Position numbers and translations under genes: made by a program | Assembly (NCBI RefSeq): GCF_030580955.1 | Contig: NZ_JAUQON010000009.1 | Coordinates: forward strand, 186,001-250,000 | Direction: 5' to 3' | Length of the DNA: 64,000 nucleotides | Source of the DNA: Hymenobacter convexus | GTDB lineage: Bacteria; Bacteroidota; Bacteroidia; Cytophagales; Hymenobacteraceae | Notes under the pieces: model-generated | Databases searched by the model: none | Told to the model about the DNA's origin: nothing | What the model saw: only the letters and a program-made list of their open reading frames with translations | Part shown: in pieces, positions 17,316 through 26,511 of the stretch | Numbering within the stretch: the stretch's first letter is position 1 | How the letters are laid out: each line of letters opens with the position of its first letter

Positions 17316-18420
17316 TCGGCTACTGCTGCTACTGCTTTTCGTTACTTCTGTTTCTCCCGCCACGGCTCAGGTGGCCAACGACAACATCGAAAACCGCCGC
17401 GTGCTGCGGGCCGAGGAAACTGTCATCTCCAGCACCACCGGCTGCACCGTGCAACGCAGTTGCGTAGACGAGCGCCTGACCGGCAAGTGCATCGAATACC
17501 ACAACGACCAATGGTTTGAGTTTACGCCTAAAACGGCGGGGCGCTATTTCGTGAACATCGGCGGGCAGCAGTGCCGCGATGTGCGCGGCGTGCAGCTAGT
17601 GGTGCTCACGGGCACGCCCTGCCAGCCGGCTACCTACCGCGTGCTCAGTTGCACTTCGCTGGGCACCCAGGACGACGTGTTTGTGACGCTGGACTCGCTC
17701 CGGGCCGGCCAGCCCTATTTGCTGGATGTGGATGGGTATCTGAAGGACTTTTGCCAGTTCCGGCTGCAGGTGAGCCAGACGGCCACGGGCATGCCAGTCA
17801 GCTATTTTCCGCCCAGCCCCACCCGTTTGCTGCCCACCGACAGCCGCGTGGTGGAGCTGAGCTGGACTCTACCCGACTCGCTGGCCGGCACGCCCGGCTG
17901 CCGGGTGATGCGCCGCGAGATTCACCAATACCGCAGCACCGAAGTGCGCTACGTGCCCGTGCGCCGCGACACCTACGGCCGCCCCGAAACCACTTACACC
18001 GTGGCCGACACGCTGCCCGGCCCCGGCATCTACGACTACCAGGTGGTGACCGCCCGCGCCGACGCTGGCCCGGCGCCCGCCCGCCTGCGCCAGTGGTGGT
18101 ATGCCTTCGGCACGGCGGCCACCATGCCCCTGCCCGGCACCGCGCCCCGCCGCGACGTGGTGACCCTGCCCCTGCGCAAATACCCCAACAAGGCTCGCCT
18201 GTCGGTGGTCATCACCGACCCGGGCACCGGGCGGGTGTTGCTGGCCCAGCAACTCATCAACCAACCCAGCAACCCGCGCCAAAGCGAGGTGGCCGTGCGC
18301 AAGTGGCAGGACGCCGGGCTGGAAAAAATTGCGGTTGAAATCACGGTTCATCCATCGCGGGGCGACTTTTTCACCGACCGGTTGTTATTGAAGCTCCCGG
18401 CTCCGGCGGCGCAGCCGTAA
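17275..18420 (+). CDS. Exported cysteine-rich protein, tandem paralogue 2
   Basis: 381 residues from the ATG at 17275; alternative in-frame starts are at 17221 and 17206. The signal peptide has a Leu run and cleaves near ATAQ. It matches the preceding gene over its whole N-terminal half: NDNxENRRVL, EYHNDQWFEF, GRYFVN, GQQCR, RGVQL, PCQPATYR and SCxSLG. Six or more cysteines are shared, pointing to an extracytoplasmic disulfide-bonded fold. The second half is again fibronectin-III-like. Divergence from paralogue 1 is substantial, so the duplication is not recent. Its stop codon overlaps the ccmF promoter element. No function can be assigned. Confidence 0.8.
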   Translation: MLGCVLHDSLSAPTRLLLLLLFVTSVSPATAQVANDNIENRRVLRAEETVISSTTGCTVQRSCVDERLTGKCIEYHNDQWFEFTPKTAGRYFVNIGGQQCRDVRGVQLVVLTGTPCQPATYRVLSCTSLGTQDDVFVTLDSLRAGQPYLLDVDGYLKDFCQFRLQVSQTATGMPVSYFPPSPTRLLPTDSRVVELSWTLPDSLAGTPGCRVMRREIHQYRSTEVRYVPVRRDTYGRPETTYTVADTLPGPGIYDYQVVTARADAGPAPARLRQWWYAFGTAATMPLPGTAPRRDVVTLPLRKYPNKARLSVVITDPGTGRVLLAQQLINQPSNPRQSEVAVRKWQDAGLEKIAVEITVHPSRGDFFTDRLLLKLPAPAAQP

Positions 18421-18425
18421 ATTTG
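18418..18425 (+). promoter_or_regulatory. -7 promoter element (TAAATTTG) before ccmF
   Basis: Exact TAnnTTTG match starting in the stop codon of the previous gene, 17 bp before the ccmF ATG. Confidence 0.5.
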
Positions 18426-18442
18426 CCGGATATTCTTAGCTT

Positions 18443-21052
18443 ATGAACTTATTAGTAGGACAAATCGGCCACCTCAGCGTGATTCTCGCTTTTGCAGCGG
18501 CGCTGGTGGCGGCGTATGGCTATTTCCAGGCCTCGCGGGGCCGCGCGCTGGGCGACGAGGACCAGAGCTGGCTGCGGCTGGCGCGGGGTGCGTTTTTCGT
18601 GCACGGCGCGGCGGTGCTCTCGGTGATTGTGTGCTTGTTCAACATCATTCACGCGCACCGCTACGAGTACTACTACGCCTGGAGCCATAGCTCCAACCAC
18701 CTGCCGGTGCAGTATATGATTTCCTGCTTCTGGGAAGGCCAAGAGGGCTCGTTCCTGCTCTGGATATTCTGGCAGGTGGTGCTGGGCTTCTGCATCATGA
18801 AGTTCAACCGCCGGTGGGAGGCGCCGGTGATGGCCGTGTTCAGCGGCGTGCAGCTGTTTTTGGTGAGCATGATTCTGGGCGTGGTGCTGGGCGGCGTGAA
18901 GGTGGGCTCGTCCCCGTTCATCCTGCTGCGCGAGTTCCTCACCGACCTACCGGTGTGGAAAATGAACCCCGACTTCGTGCCCAAAGACGGCACCGGCCTC
19001 AACGCCCTGCTGCAGAACTATTGGATGGTGATTCACCCGCCCACGTTGTTCTTAGGCTTTGCACTCACGCTGGTGCCCTTCGCCTTCGCCATTGCCGCCC
19101 TCTGGAAGCGCGAGCTCACCGCCTGGGTGAAACCCGCGCTGCCCTGGACGCTGGTGGGCGGCGGCGTGCTGGGCGTGGGCGTGGTAATGGGCGCCTACTG
19201 GGCCTACGAAACCCTGAACTTCGGCGGCTACTGGAACTGGGACCCCGTTGAAAACGCCGTGTACATTCCCTGGCTGGTGCTGGTGGCTTCGCTGCACGGC
19301 TTGGTGCTGTGGCAGAAGCGCCGCACGGGCCTGCGCACCTCGTTTGCGCTGGTGGTGGCCACGTTTGTGCTCATCCTCTACGCTACTTTCCTCACCCGCA
19401 GTGGGGTGCTAGGCAATGCCTCGGTGCACTCGTTTACAGACCTGGGCCTGTCGGGCCAGCTGCTGATTTACCTCGGCGTGTTTGCGGTGCTGTCCATCGC
19501 GCTGCTGGTTTCGCGCTGGAAAGAGATTCCGGTTTCGGAGAAAGAGCTGAACGGCTACAACCCCGAGCTGTGGGTGTTTGTGGGCGCCACGGTGCTGTGC
19601 TTGGGTGCTTTCCAGGTGCTGTACACCACTAGCATTCCGGTGTATAATGCCTTCATGGGCTTCATTGGCATCAAAACCAACATTGCCCTGCCAGCCGACC
19701 AGATTGCCCACTACTCCAAGTTTCAGCTCTGGATGGGCGTGGTGGTGGCCCTGCTCTCGGGCATTGCCCAGATTATGTGGTGGCAGCGCAACAACAAGGA
19801 AACCGTCGTCAACGCCCTCACGGCGCCCACGCTGCTGGCGTTGCTGGGCACGGCCCTCACGGTGCTGCTGGTGCGCTACAACGGCCTCACCATCTCGCCG
19901 GCCTACGTGATGCTCACGCTGGCGGGCTTGTTTGGGGTGCTGGCCAACTTCGGCACCATATTCACGCTGGTGCGGCGCGGGGTGCGGCTCTCGGGCGGCG
20001 CGGTGGCCCACCTGGGCATTGCGCTCATGCTGCTAGGCATTCTGGCCTCGGCGGGCTACTCCAACATTATTTCGCGCAACGTGTCGGGCCTGCTCTATTC
20101 GCGGGAGTTCGATGAGGAGCTGAACCGCGACAACGTGCTGCTGTGGCGCAACGAAACCACGCCCATGCACGGCTACCAGCTCACCTACACCGGCCAGTTT
20201 TTCGAGGTGCCCGGCGTGCCCGGCTACGTCGACAAGCAGTTCCTCTTCCGCACCGACGACGACTACAAGGCCCTGGCCCGCGCCCCCATCACCGTGGCCG
20301 GCAAGACCTACTACAAGACCGGCGACACGGTAAACATCCTGCCCGAAAACACCTACTACCGCATCAATTACAAGGATGTGAAGTCGGGCGAGCAGTTTGC
20401 CCTCTACCCCCGCGCGCAGGTGAACGACGAGATGGGCGGCGGCGGCCTGCTGGCCTCGCCGGCCATCAAGAAGTTCTGGGGCCACGACATCTACACCCAC
20501 GTCAGCTCCGTGCTCGACCCGCGCAAGGAGAAGCCCTGGAGCGAGCCCAAGGAAAGCGTGCTGGCCGTGGGCGACACCATTTTCCTCAACGACTACTTCG
20601 CCGTGTTCCGCGCCATCGAGCCGGCCCACGAAACCGCCGGCCTCAACCTGCAGAAGGGCGACCTCGCCCTGCAGGCCGATATGATAGTGAGCGGCGAACA
20701 CCGCCAGTACCACGCCCACCCCGTGTTTGTGGTGCGCAACCGCATGGTGGGCCGCGTGCCCGACGAGGTGGAAGACCTCGGCGTGCGCCTCACCCTCAAC
20801 GCCATCGACCCCACGGCCGGCAAGTTCACCTTCGGCGTGAGCACTACCCAAAAGGACTACGTCATCCTCAAAGCCATGGAGAAGCCCTTCATTAACCTGC
20901 TCTGGAGCGGCACGCTGCTCATGGCCATCGGCTTCGGCTTGAGCGTGCGGCAGCGCGGCGGCCGCGGCGCCGTAGCCCCGGAAACCGAAGCCGCCCCCGA
21001 AGCCGAAGCTTCGGCCGGTACCCGTACCGCACGGCCCCAGCCAGTGAGCTAG
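18443..21052 (+). CDS. ccmF: CcmF, cytochrome c heme lyase subunit
   Basis: 869 residues, longer than the typical 650 of the proteobacterial protein because of a large periplasmic region near the C-terminus. Many membrane helices are present. The heme-handling WWD motif appears as GGYWNWDPVENA, with conserved histidine segments such as VIHPPTLFLGF and WSHSSNH. CcmF takes heme from CcmE and attaches it to CxxCH motifs of apocytochrome c. It closes the ccmBCDE-F cluster, after two inserted exported genes. The extreme C-terminus is Ala/Glu-rich and low complexity. A hairpin terminator follows within 30 bp. Confidence 0.93.
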   Translation: MNLLVGQIGHLSVILAFAAALVAAYGYFQASRGRALGDEDQSWLRLARGAFFVHGAAVLSVIVCLFNIIHAHRYEYYYAWSHSSNHLPVQYMISCFWEGQEGSFLLWIFWQVVLGFCIMKFNRRWEAPVMAVFSGVQLFLVSMILGVVLGGVKVGSSPFILLREFLTDLPVWKMNPDFVPKDGTGLNALLQNYWMVIHPPTLFLGFALTLVPFAFAIAALWKRELTAWVKPALPWTLVGGGVLGVGVVMGAYWAYETLNFGGYWNWDPVENAVYIPWLVLVASLHGLVLWQKRRTGLRTSFALVVATFVLILYATFLTRSGVLGNASVHSFTDLGLSGQLLIYLGVFAVLSIALLVSRWKEIPVSEKELNGYNPELWVFVGATVLCLGAFQVLYTTSIPVYNAFMGFIGIKTNIALPADQIAHYSKFQLWMGVVVALLSGIAQIMWWQRNNKETVVNALTAPTLLALLGTALTVLLVRYNGLTISPAYVMLTLAGLFGVLANFGTIFTLVRRGVRLSGGAVAHLGIALMLLGILASAGYSNIISRNVSGLLYSREFDEELNRDNVLLWRNETTPMHGYQLTYTGQFFEVPGVPGYVDKQFLFRTDDDYKALARAPITVAGKTYYKTGDTVNILPENTYYRINYKDVKSGEQFALYPRAQVNDEMGGGGLLASPAIKKFWGHDIYTHVSSVLDPRKEKPWSEPKESVLAVGDTIFLNDYFAVFRAIEPAHETAGLNLQKGDLALQADMIVSGEHRQYHAHPVFVVRNRMVGRVPDEVEDLGVRLTLNAIDPTAGKFTFGVSTTQKDYVILKAMEKPFINLLWSGTLLMAIGFGLSVRQRGGRGAVAPETEAAPEAEASAGTRTARPQPVS

Positions 21053-21079
21053 TCTCAGCGTTTATTGAATAGTAAAAGT

Positions 21080-21108
21080 CCATCCCGCCAAGGCGGGATG
21101 GGCTTTTT
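21080..21108 (+). terminator. Terminator after ccmF, also first unit of a tandem array
   Basis: Ten-base perfect stem 21080-21089 with 21092-21101, two-base loop, then five T. The hairpin lies within the first 43-bp unit of the adjoining array. Confidence 0.75.
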
Positions 21109-21295
21109 CATGTGCAGGAAGGGCGTTCTGCCAAGGCGGGAGGAGGGTTCGAATGTACCGGAAGGGCATCCCGCCAAGACGGGACGGGGTTTCGGATATA
21201 CGGGAAATGCACCGGACGTTGGCCCAGTGTACTTCCCATACAGGGGCAATGGCATCGGACCAACGTCTGGTGCCCTTTTGATACTGGGCAAGTTC
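21081..21295. repeat. Tandem array of 43-bp hairpin units
   Basis: Units at 21081-21123, 21124-21166 and 21167-21209 align at exactly 43 bp and share a core close to CCCGCCAAGGCGGGA and an end close to GGAAGGG. Two further 43-bp blocks (21210-21252 and 21253-21295) are more diverged but keep the period, and pair with each other (21209-21224 with 21257-21273). A period of 43 is not a multiple of three, and no ORF across it has a convincing protein repeat. It fills most of the 340-bp gap between ccmF and the converging surface-protein gene. Confidence 0.8.
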
Positions 21296-21332
21296 CCTGG
21301 GCTGGCTGTGTTCTGTTGGAACTACCCGCCCA

Positions 21333-21367
21333 ACAAAAAGGGCCACCCAACCGGGCGGCCCTTTTTA
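21333..21367. terminator. Bidirectional terminator between ccmF region and the surface-protein gene
   Basis: The stem AAAGGGCCACCC / GGGCGGCCCTTT around a short AACC loop has one mismatch. It is flanked by A-rich and T-rich sides, so it can work on either strand. Confidence 0.75.
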
Positions 21368-21391
21368 CCGAAGTGAGTTGCAAGCCGGAGC

Positions 21392-24300
21392 TTACTTCAC
21401 AATCGAAATCTGCTGCTGGGTGTACTCCTGGCCGTTGCGCACGGTGATGGAGTAGATGCCCGACTGCAGCGACGACAGGTTCACGCTGTTCTGAAAGTTG
21501 TCCTTGGCCGTGCCCGTGTACACGCGCTGGCCCAGCATGTTGGTCACTTCCACCGTCAGCGCCTGCTTGGCGTTGGCGCCGTGGATTTCCAGGTTGAACA
21601 CGCCCGTGTTCGAGGGGTTCGGGAACACACTCACGGCGCGCTTCAGGGCCGCCGAAGTAGCCAGCGGGCCGGCCGAAATCGTGAGGTCGTCCACGGCCAG
21701 GAAGCCCGAGCTCGCCGCGCTGATGGCGTGGAAGCCCACGTAGTAGGTACCAGCCGGCACCGTGATGTCGGCCACCACCGGGTTGGTGGTGTTGTTGGCT
21801 GGGCGGTACAGGGTGTTGGTGATGGACGTGTTGGTGTAGATGGTGCTGGTCTGGCCAGCGGCCGTGGCGGCCGTGCCATACTTCACTTCCAGGCCCTCGG
21901 GGTAGCCCGCGGCGGCGCGGTAGTAGAAGGCCACGCGGTAGGTCTGGGTGTTGGTCAGGGTCAGGGCCGGGCTGAAGAACCAGTCGTTGGCCGGCACCGT
22001 GGTGTCGGTCGAGTTGTAGGAATACACCATGGCGTTCGGAGCCGAGCGCGCGATGTTGCCCGTAGCCAGGCTGGCATCCACCGTGCCCGTGGCACGCCAG
22101 GTGAAGCCGTCGTTGTTGCTATCAACCACCGTGATGCCGCAGGGCAGCGCTTGGCCGGCCGTAATCACGTCGAAACTCTGGTTGTAGGGGAAGGTGCTGA
22201 TGACCGGCGGCGTGCAGGCCGTGATGACGCGCACCGGGCCAGCGTAGGCGCTCTGGTCGGTGGCGCTGCAAATGGTGCGGATGTAGAACTCGTAGGTCGT
22301 GCCGCCCGACAGGCCGGTCACCGTGTAGGTAGTGCCGGTGAAGGTGGGCGACGTGGTGCTGTTAGCACCACCGGGCGTGAAGCCCTGCGGGCCGTACACA
22401 ATCTGGTAGCCCGTAGCGCCAGCGGCGGCGGTGAAGCTGAACGAAGCCGTGGTGGGCGTCGAGCCGGTGCTGGCCAGGGCCGTGGGCACGGGGCAGGTAG
22501 CGGGCGGGGCCGTTTCGGCCTCCAGCATGAAGCGCACGTTGTTGGCGGCCACATCCTGCGGGGCCGAAGCCGTGGCGGTAGTCACGTTCACTGTGTAAAA
22601 CAGGCCGGTGCGGGCGGGCGTCTCGTCCTGCACGCCCATCGGGAACACGCCAGCGGTAGTAGCGCCAACAGGCGTCACCTGCGCCATGCCCACCAGGAAA
22701 TCGCCGGCCGGCACGCTCGTGCTCAACGAGAAGGTGTGCAGCGTGTTCAGGTCGGCAGCGGTCAGCACATAGTCGGCCGAGCGGGCCAGCACAGCGCCGG
22801 TCGTGGCGTTTACGACCACGCCGTACACGGTGGTGGCCCGCTGGCCGTTGGCGGCCGTGGGCAGCAGGTTCGGGTCGTTGTAGATGAAAGCGCGCACGGC
22901 GGTCACGTCGCGCGGGGTATTCACCGTGAACTTGCCGCAGAAAGCCACCGTGCGGGCGGCCGTGGTCAGCGGCGGCACGCCTAGGGCGTTGGTGGCCGGG
23001 GCCGTGCCCACGATGTAAGAGAAGCGCGTGGCGCTGGTGGCCATGGCTTGGCTCACGGTGTTGTTGCCGTTCACGTCATCGTTCGGCAAAGTCACGGTCA
23101 CCGTGTTGGCGCCCACGTTGGGCAGGGTGATGTTCGAGAAGTTCAGGGTAGCGGTAGCGCCCACGGCCAGCGAGGTCAGGGTCTGGGTCTGGGTCACGGT
23201 GTTGGCCCCGCTGATGGTCAGCGTCGCCGTTACCGGGGCCGTGATGCCGCTAACACCGGCGTTGCGCACCACGGCGCGCAGGCTGAACGGGTTGCCCACG
23301 GGCACGGCGATGGAGCCGTAGCCCTGGATTTCGTTTACGGCAAGGTCGTTGTTGGCCGGGGCGGCCGTCACGGCCTCCAGCATGTACTTGTTGTTGCGGG
23401 GCGTGGCCGACGTCGACACGTCGTACGGCGCGCCACCCGTAGCGGCAATGTTGAAGAAAGTGCCCGGGCGGGTCGGCGTCTCATCCTGCACGCCCATGGG
23501 GTAGAAGGAAGCCGTGCCGTTGCTGGCCGGTGAAATCTGAATCATGCCCACCAGGAAATCACCGGCCGGCACCGTCACCGGTGCGCTCAGGGTGAAGGTG
23601 TGCAAGGTATTGGCATCGGCGGTGGTTACCACGAAGTTGGGCGAGCGGCCCAGGATGGCGCCGGTGGTGGCATCCACCACCACGCCGTACAGGGTTTCGC
23701 CCACAGTCGTTTTCTGGGTGGTGCCACTGGTCGGGAAATCAGAAATGAATGCGCGCACGGCCGTCACGGAACGGGCCGTGTTCAGCGTATACTTTGCGGC
23801 GAAGCCCAATTCCGAGCCCGAAGGGAAGCCAACGCCGCCGCCCGAGTTGGTAGCGGGCAGGGATATGTAGGAGAACGTGGAGGTGTTGACTACCTGCGTC
23901 TCAGCTTTGGAATTATTTATGCTGTTGTCGTCAGCCGGTACCGACACAGTGACCGTGTTTGTACCTTGGTTTGCAGGAGTATAGGCAGCAAATGTAACCG
24001 TGGTGGAAGCCCCGGCGGCCACCGAAGCCACGGTTTGGGTGTTGGTGAACGTGTTGGCGCCCGTCACGTTCAGCGTGGCCACCACGTTGGTCAGCGCGTT
24101 GGTGCCGCTGTTGGTTATCACGGCCCGCACCACATGGGGCGCCGCGCCCGGCACCGCCAACTGGTTGAGGGTATAAATCTGCGTAACGGCCGCGTCGTTG
24201 GCTTGCGTTGGCACAAAGCGGAAAGTGCGGCCGTTGTCCGGCGGCACGCTCTGACGGAAGTTGAACGCACCTGTGGCTCCGACCGTTACCGGGCCATTGG

Positions 24301-25078
24301 CAAAAAACACGTTCGCCAAATCATTCCAGAGAGTGACCGAGCCCTTGGTTACGCGCACAATCTGGTCGGTGGCATTGCCGGAGCCTTTAATGCCTACCTG
24401 AGCGTACTTGAAGTTGTTGTTGGCCGCCGGGGCGGGGGTCACCGGGCCGTACACGAACTCGACCATGCCATTAGCCTCGTACATTTTCACCTGAAACGTC
24501 AGGTTGCTGTACTGCGTGGGAATGCTGGTGCCACCGGCCAGGGAAAGCTGGGCTTTGTCGGCCACGTTTTTCCACTGCACGGTGCACACCCGGTTGGGCG
24601 CGGTGCCCGTGGTGGCCACGCGGTACTCCGCCGTGCTGGTCCCGCTCAGCAGGTCGTAGTTGAAGGGCGCGAGCAGGTTCACGTCGGCAGCGGCCGTGCC
24701 CAACAGGGCGCCACCCTGGTTGAATTCGGCGTAGGCCGTGTAGAGGGCCACAGTCGGAGCTGTCATGCCCGCCGCCGAGCCCAATTTCAGGAACCCGTTG
24801 GTGTTGAGAATGAAGCGGTCCATTGTGGCTCCGTTGTAGGAGAAGTTGAACCCGATGAGCTGCTCGGCCGAGTTGGCGTCGTCGGTGCTGCTTGTGCTGA
24901 TGGCCGTGCCAGTGGTGCCTAGGTCAGTGAAGGTCCCAGCGGCGTTTTGGGTACTGCCTATGGGAAAGTTCAGGGCTTGCGCCTGCGCCGAGCCAACGGC
25001 TCCGGTCGCCAGCAACGCGGCCAGGGCCCAGTGCCGCAGGCGCGAGGTTGGCCCCGTGCGGTCGTAGTGGTGGTTCAT
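21392..25078 (-). CDS. Giant T9SS-sorted surface protein with repeated CARDB-like domains
   Basis: 1228 residues from the ATG at 25078 (signal peptide ending SAQAQ). Approximate order: an N-terminal beta-rich region (35-300); CARDB-like domain 1; a module with RAFI, YGVVV and GVQDET motifs; CARDB-like domain 2 (NNDLAVNEIQGYGSI); a second copy of that module; a fibronectin-III domain (near residue 870); an FPYNQSFD/choice-of-anchor-like jelly roll; and a C-terminal T9SS sorting domain with FPNPSNTG and SGIYSITV. The two modules share PAGDFLVGM and FPMGVQDETP, so this is an internal duplication. Likely an adhesin or structural surface protein; no catalytic site was seen. It converges on ccmF. 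Confidence 0.85.
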   Translation of the reverse strand: MNHHYDRTGPTSRLRHWALAALLATGAVGSAQAQALNFPIGSTQNAAGTFTDLGTTGTAISTSSTDDANSAEQLIGFNFSYNGATMDRFILNTNGFLKLGSAAGMTAPTVALYTAYAEFNQGGALLGTAAADVNLLAPFNYDLLSGTSTAEYRVATTGTAPNRVCTVQWKNVADKAQLSLAGGTSIPTQYSNLTFQVKMYEANGMVEFVYGPVTPAPAANNNFKYAQVGIKGSGNATDQIVRVTKGSVTLWNDLANVFFANGPVTVGATGAFNFRQSVPPDNGRTFRFVPTQANDAAVTQIYTLNQLAVPGAAPHVVRAVITNSGTNALTNVVATLNVTGANTFTNTQTVASVAAGASTTVTFAAYTPANQGTNTVTVSVPADDNSINNSKAETQVVNTSTFSYISLPATNSGGGVGFPSGSELGFAAKYTLNTARSVTAVRAFISDFPTSGTTQKTTVGETLYGVVVDATTGAILGRSPNFVVTTADANTLHTFTLSAPVTVPAGDFLVGMIQISPASNGTASFYPMGVQDETPTRPGTFFNIAATGGAPYDVSTSATPRNNKYMLEAVTAAPANNDLAVNEIQGYGSIAVPVGNPFSLRAVVRNAGVSGITAPVTATLTISGANTVTQTQTLTSLAVGATATLNFSNITLPNVGANTVTVTLPNDDVNGNNTVSQAMATSATRFSYIVGTAPATNALGVPPLTTAARTVAFCGKFTVNTPRDVTAVRAFIYNDPNLLPTAANGQRATTVYGVVVNATTGAVLARSADYVLTAADLNTLHTFSLSTSVPAGDFLVGMAQVTPVGATTAGVFPMGVQDETPARTGLFYTVNVTTATASAPQDVAANNVRFMLEAETAPPATCPVPTALASTGSTPTTASFSFTAAAGATGYQIVYGPQGFTPGGANSTTSPTFTGTTYTVTGLSGGTTYEFYIRTICSATDQSAYAGPVRVITACTPPVISTFPYNQSFDVITAGQALPCGITVVDSNNDGFTWRATGTVDASLATGNIARSAPNAMVYSYNSTDTTVPANDWFFSPALTLTNTQTYRVAFYYRAAAGYPEGLEVKYGTAATAAGQTSTIYTNTSITNTLYRPANNTTNPVVADITVPAGTYYVGFHAISAASSGFLAVDDLTISAGPLATSAALKRAVSVFPNPSNTGVFNLEIHGANAKQALTVEVTNMLGQRVYTGTAKDNFQNSVNLSSLQSGIYSITVRNGQEYTQQQISIVK

Positions 25079-25309
25079 AAAAAGGGGTAAAGTGGGTGAA
25101 TAAAAAACAGAGGGGAATGGAACAAAAAGCGGGACGACAGGTCGGAAAACCAGCCACCCTTTTACATGGTAGTTTTGAGGGTACAAGTTGCTAATTAATT
25201 AGCACAAAAACCCAAGCACAGGTCCTTTTGCGTCATAATTGCCTGAACTTGATAGCAAGCCCAGCCCCTGCTTCCACGGACCAATAAGTCGTGTTATATT
25301 TTATCTAAA

Positions 25310-26101
25310 ATGCATCCTAACGCTTCACCATTGCGCATCGGCTTGTTCGGAGCCGGCCGCGTGGCCAGCCAGCTAGGGCCGGCCCTGGCGGCGGCTGGCC
25401 ACCACGTAGTGTTTGTCTGGAATCGCAGCCCGGCCGCGGCCGAAGCACTTGTAGCCCGGCTGCCCGGCGCGCAGGTCCTCACCACCCTCACCCCGCCCCT
25501 GCCGCCGGCCGATATCTACCTGCTGGCCGTGCCCGATGCCGCTGTGGCTCCGCTGCTGGCGTCCATAGCCTGGCCCGAAGGTGCCCTGGTGGCCCATCTG
25601 GCCGGCGCCTTGCCGCTGGCGGTTTTTGCGGCGCAGCCCACCGTGCGCGGCGGCGTGTTTTATCCCCTGCAGACCTTCAGCCCGGGCCGCACCATCGACT
25701 GGCCCACGGTGCCGCTCTGCATTGAAGCCGGCGACATCGCCGCCGAAACCACCTTGCTGGACCTAGCCGGCAGCCTCAGCCAACACGTGCTGCGGCTCGA
25801 TTCGGACCAGCGCCTGAAGCTGCACGTGGCGGCCGTGTTTGCCAACAATTTCACCAACCACCTGTTGGGCATTGCCGACGCCCTGCTGGCCGAGGCCGCC
25901 CTGCCGCCGGAATTGCTGGCCCCGCTGGTGCGCGAAACGGTGGACAAAGCCCTCGCCAACCCGCCCTTCGCGGTGCAAACCGGGCCGGCCGTGCGGCGCG
26001 ACGCGCCCACGCTGGCGGCCCACGCGGCGGCGCTGGCGGGCCACCCGGCCTGGCAGGCGCTGTATGCGCAGCTCACGGCCAGCATTCAGGCCCAGCTTTG
26101 A
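25310..26101 (+). CDS. Rossmann-fold protein with DUF2520 domain
   Basis: 263 residues. The N-terminal half is a Rossmann fold with GLFGAGRVASQLG and VFVWNRS, as in NADP-dependent F420/ketopantoate-reductase-like folds. The C-terminal half is helical, with VFANNFTNHL, typical of DUF2520. These proteins are widespread in Bacteroidota and often annotated as predicted dinucleotide-binding oxidoreductases, but I know of no firm substrate. It is cytoplasmic. The gene ends just before the ferredoxin promoter. Confidence 0.85.
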   Translation: MHPNASPLRIGLFGAGRVASQLGPALAAAGHHVVFVWNRSPAAAEALVARLPGAQVLTTLTPPLPPADIYLLAVPDAAVAPLLASIAWPEGALVAHLAGALPLAVFAAQPTVRGGVFYPLQTFSPGRTIDWPTVPLCIEAGDIAAETTLLDLAGSLSQHVLRLDSDQRLKLHVAAVFANNFTNHLLGIADALLAEAALPPELLAPLVRETVDKALANPPFAVQTGPAVRRDAPTLAAHAAALAGHPAWQALYAQLTASIQAQL

Positions 26102-26119
26102 TGCCGGGCCCGGGGGGAG

Positions 26120-26127
26120 TACCTTTG
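26120..26127 (+). promoter_or_regulatory. -7 promoter element (TACCTTTG) before the ferredoxin gene
   Basis: Exact TAnnTTTG match 43 bp before the likely TTG start of the ferredoxin gene. Confidence 0.6.
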
Positions 26128-26170
26128 CGGCTTCAAACGCAGTGTTTTTTCGACTTATAAGTTTCTCGTT

Positions 26171-26506
26171 TTGTCTGTTCCCGCCACCACCATCACCTTC
26201 CAGTTCAGCGACGGCCAGCCGGCCCAAACCCACGTGGCGGCCGCCGGCGAATCGGTGCTCGACGTGGCCCTGAACAACGGCATCCAGCTGCAGCACAACT
26301 GCGGCGGCGTGTGCGGCTGCAGCACCTGCCACGTCTACATCAACGCCGGCGGCGACGACCTGCCCGAGATTTCCGACAAGGAAGAGGATTTCATTGACCG
26401 CGCCGAAAACCCGCGCATCAACTCCCGCCTGGCCTGCCAGTGCGTGGTAGAGGCCGACATGCAGTTGGTCGTCACCATCCCGCCCCAGCACTTTCTGGGT
26501 CACTAA
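26171..26506 (+). CDS. fdx: 2Fe-2S ferredoxin, ISC/adrenodoxin type
   Basis: 111 residues from a TTG start at 26171; no ATG or GTG was found between the promoter and the conserved fold. Four cysteine ligands are arranged C-x5-C-x2-C (NCGGVCGCSTC) plus a later cysteine in LACQC, as in adrenodoxin-like ferredoxins. Such ferredoxins supply electrons for Fe-S cluster assembly. The neighbour 109 bp downstream is IscX, which supports this role, although no iscS/iscU/hscAB genes are present here. It is cytoplasmic. Confidence 0.92.
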   Translation: MSVPATTITFQFSDGQPAQTHVAAAGESVLDVALNNGIQLQHNCGGVCGCSTCHVYINAGGDDLPEISDKEEDFIDRAENPRINSRLACQCVVEADMQLVVTIPPQHFLGH

Positions 26507-26511
26507 TTTTT

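Noticed and set aside
21081..21295. CRISPR array
   Set aside because: Units are contiguous with no unique spacers, and no cas gene is present.
21065..21376. Short ORFs on both strands across the 43-bp array
   Set aside because: A 43-bp period breaks any reading frame, and the predicted peptides have no repeat or domain.
21581..24922. Long plus-strand ORFs of 467 and 440 residues opposite the surface protein
   Set aside because: Composition is Gly/Arg/His-rich without domains; they mirror the codon bias of the real minus-strand gene.
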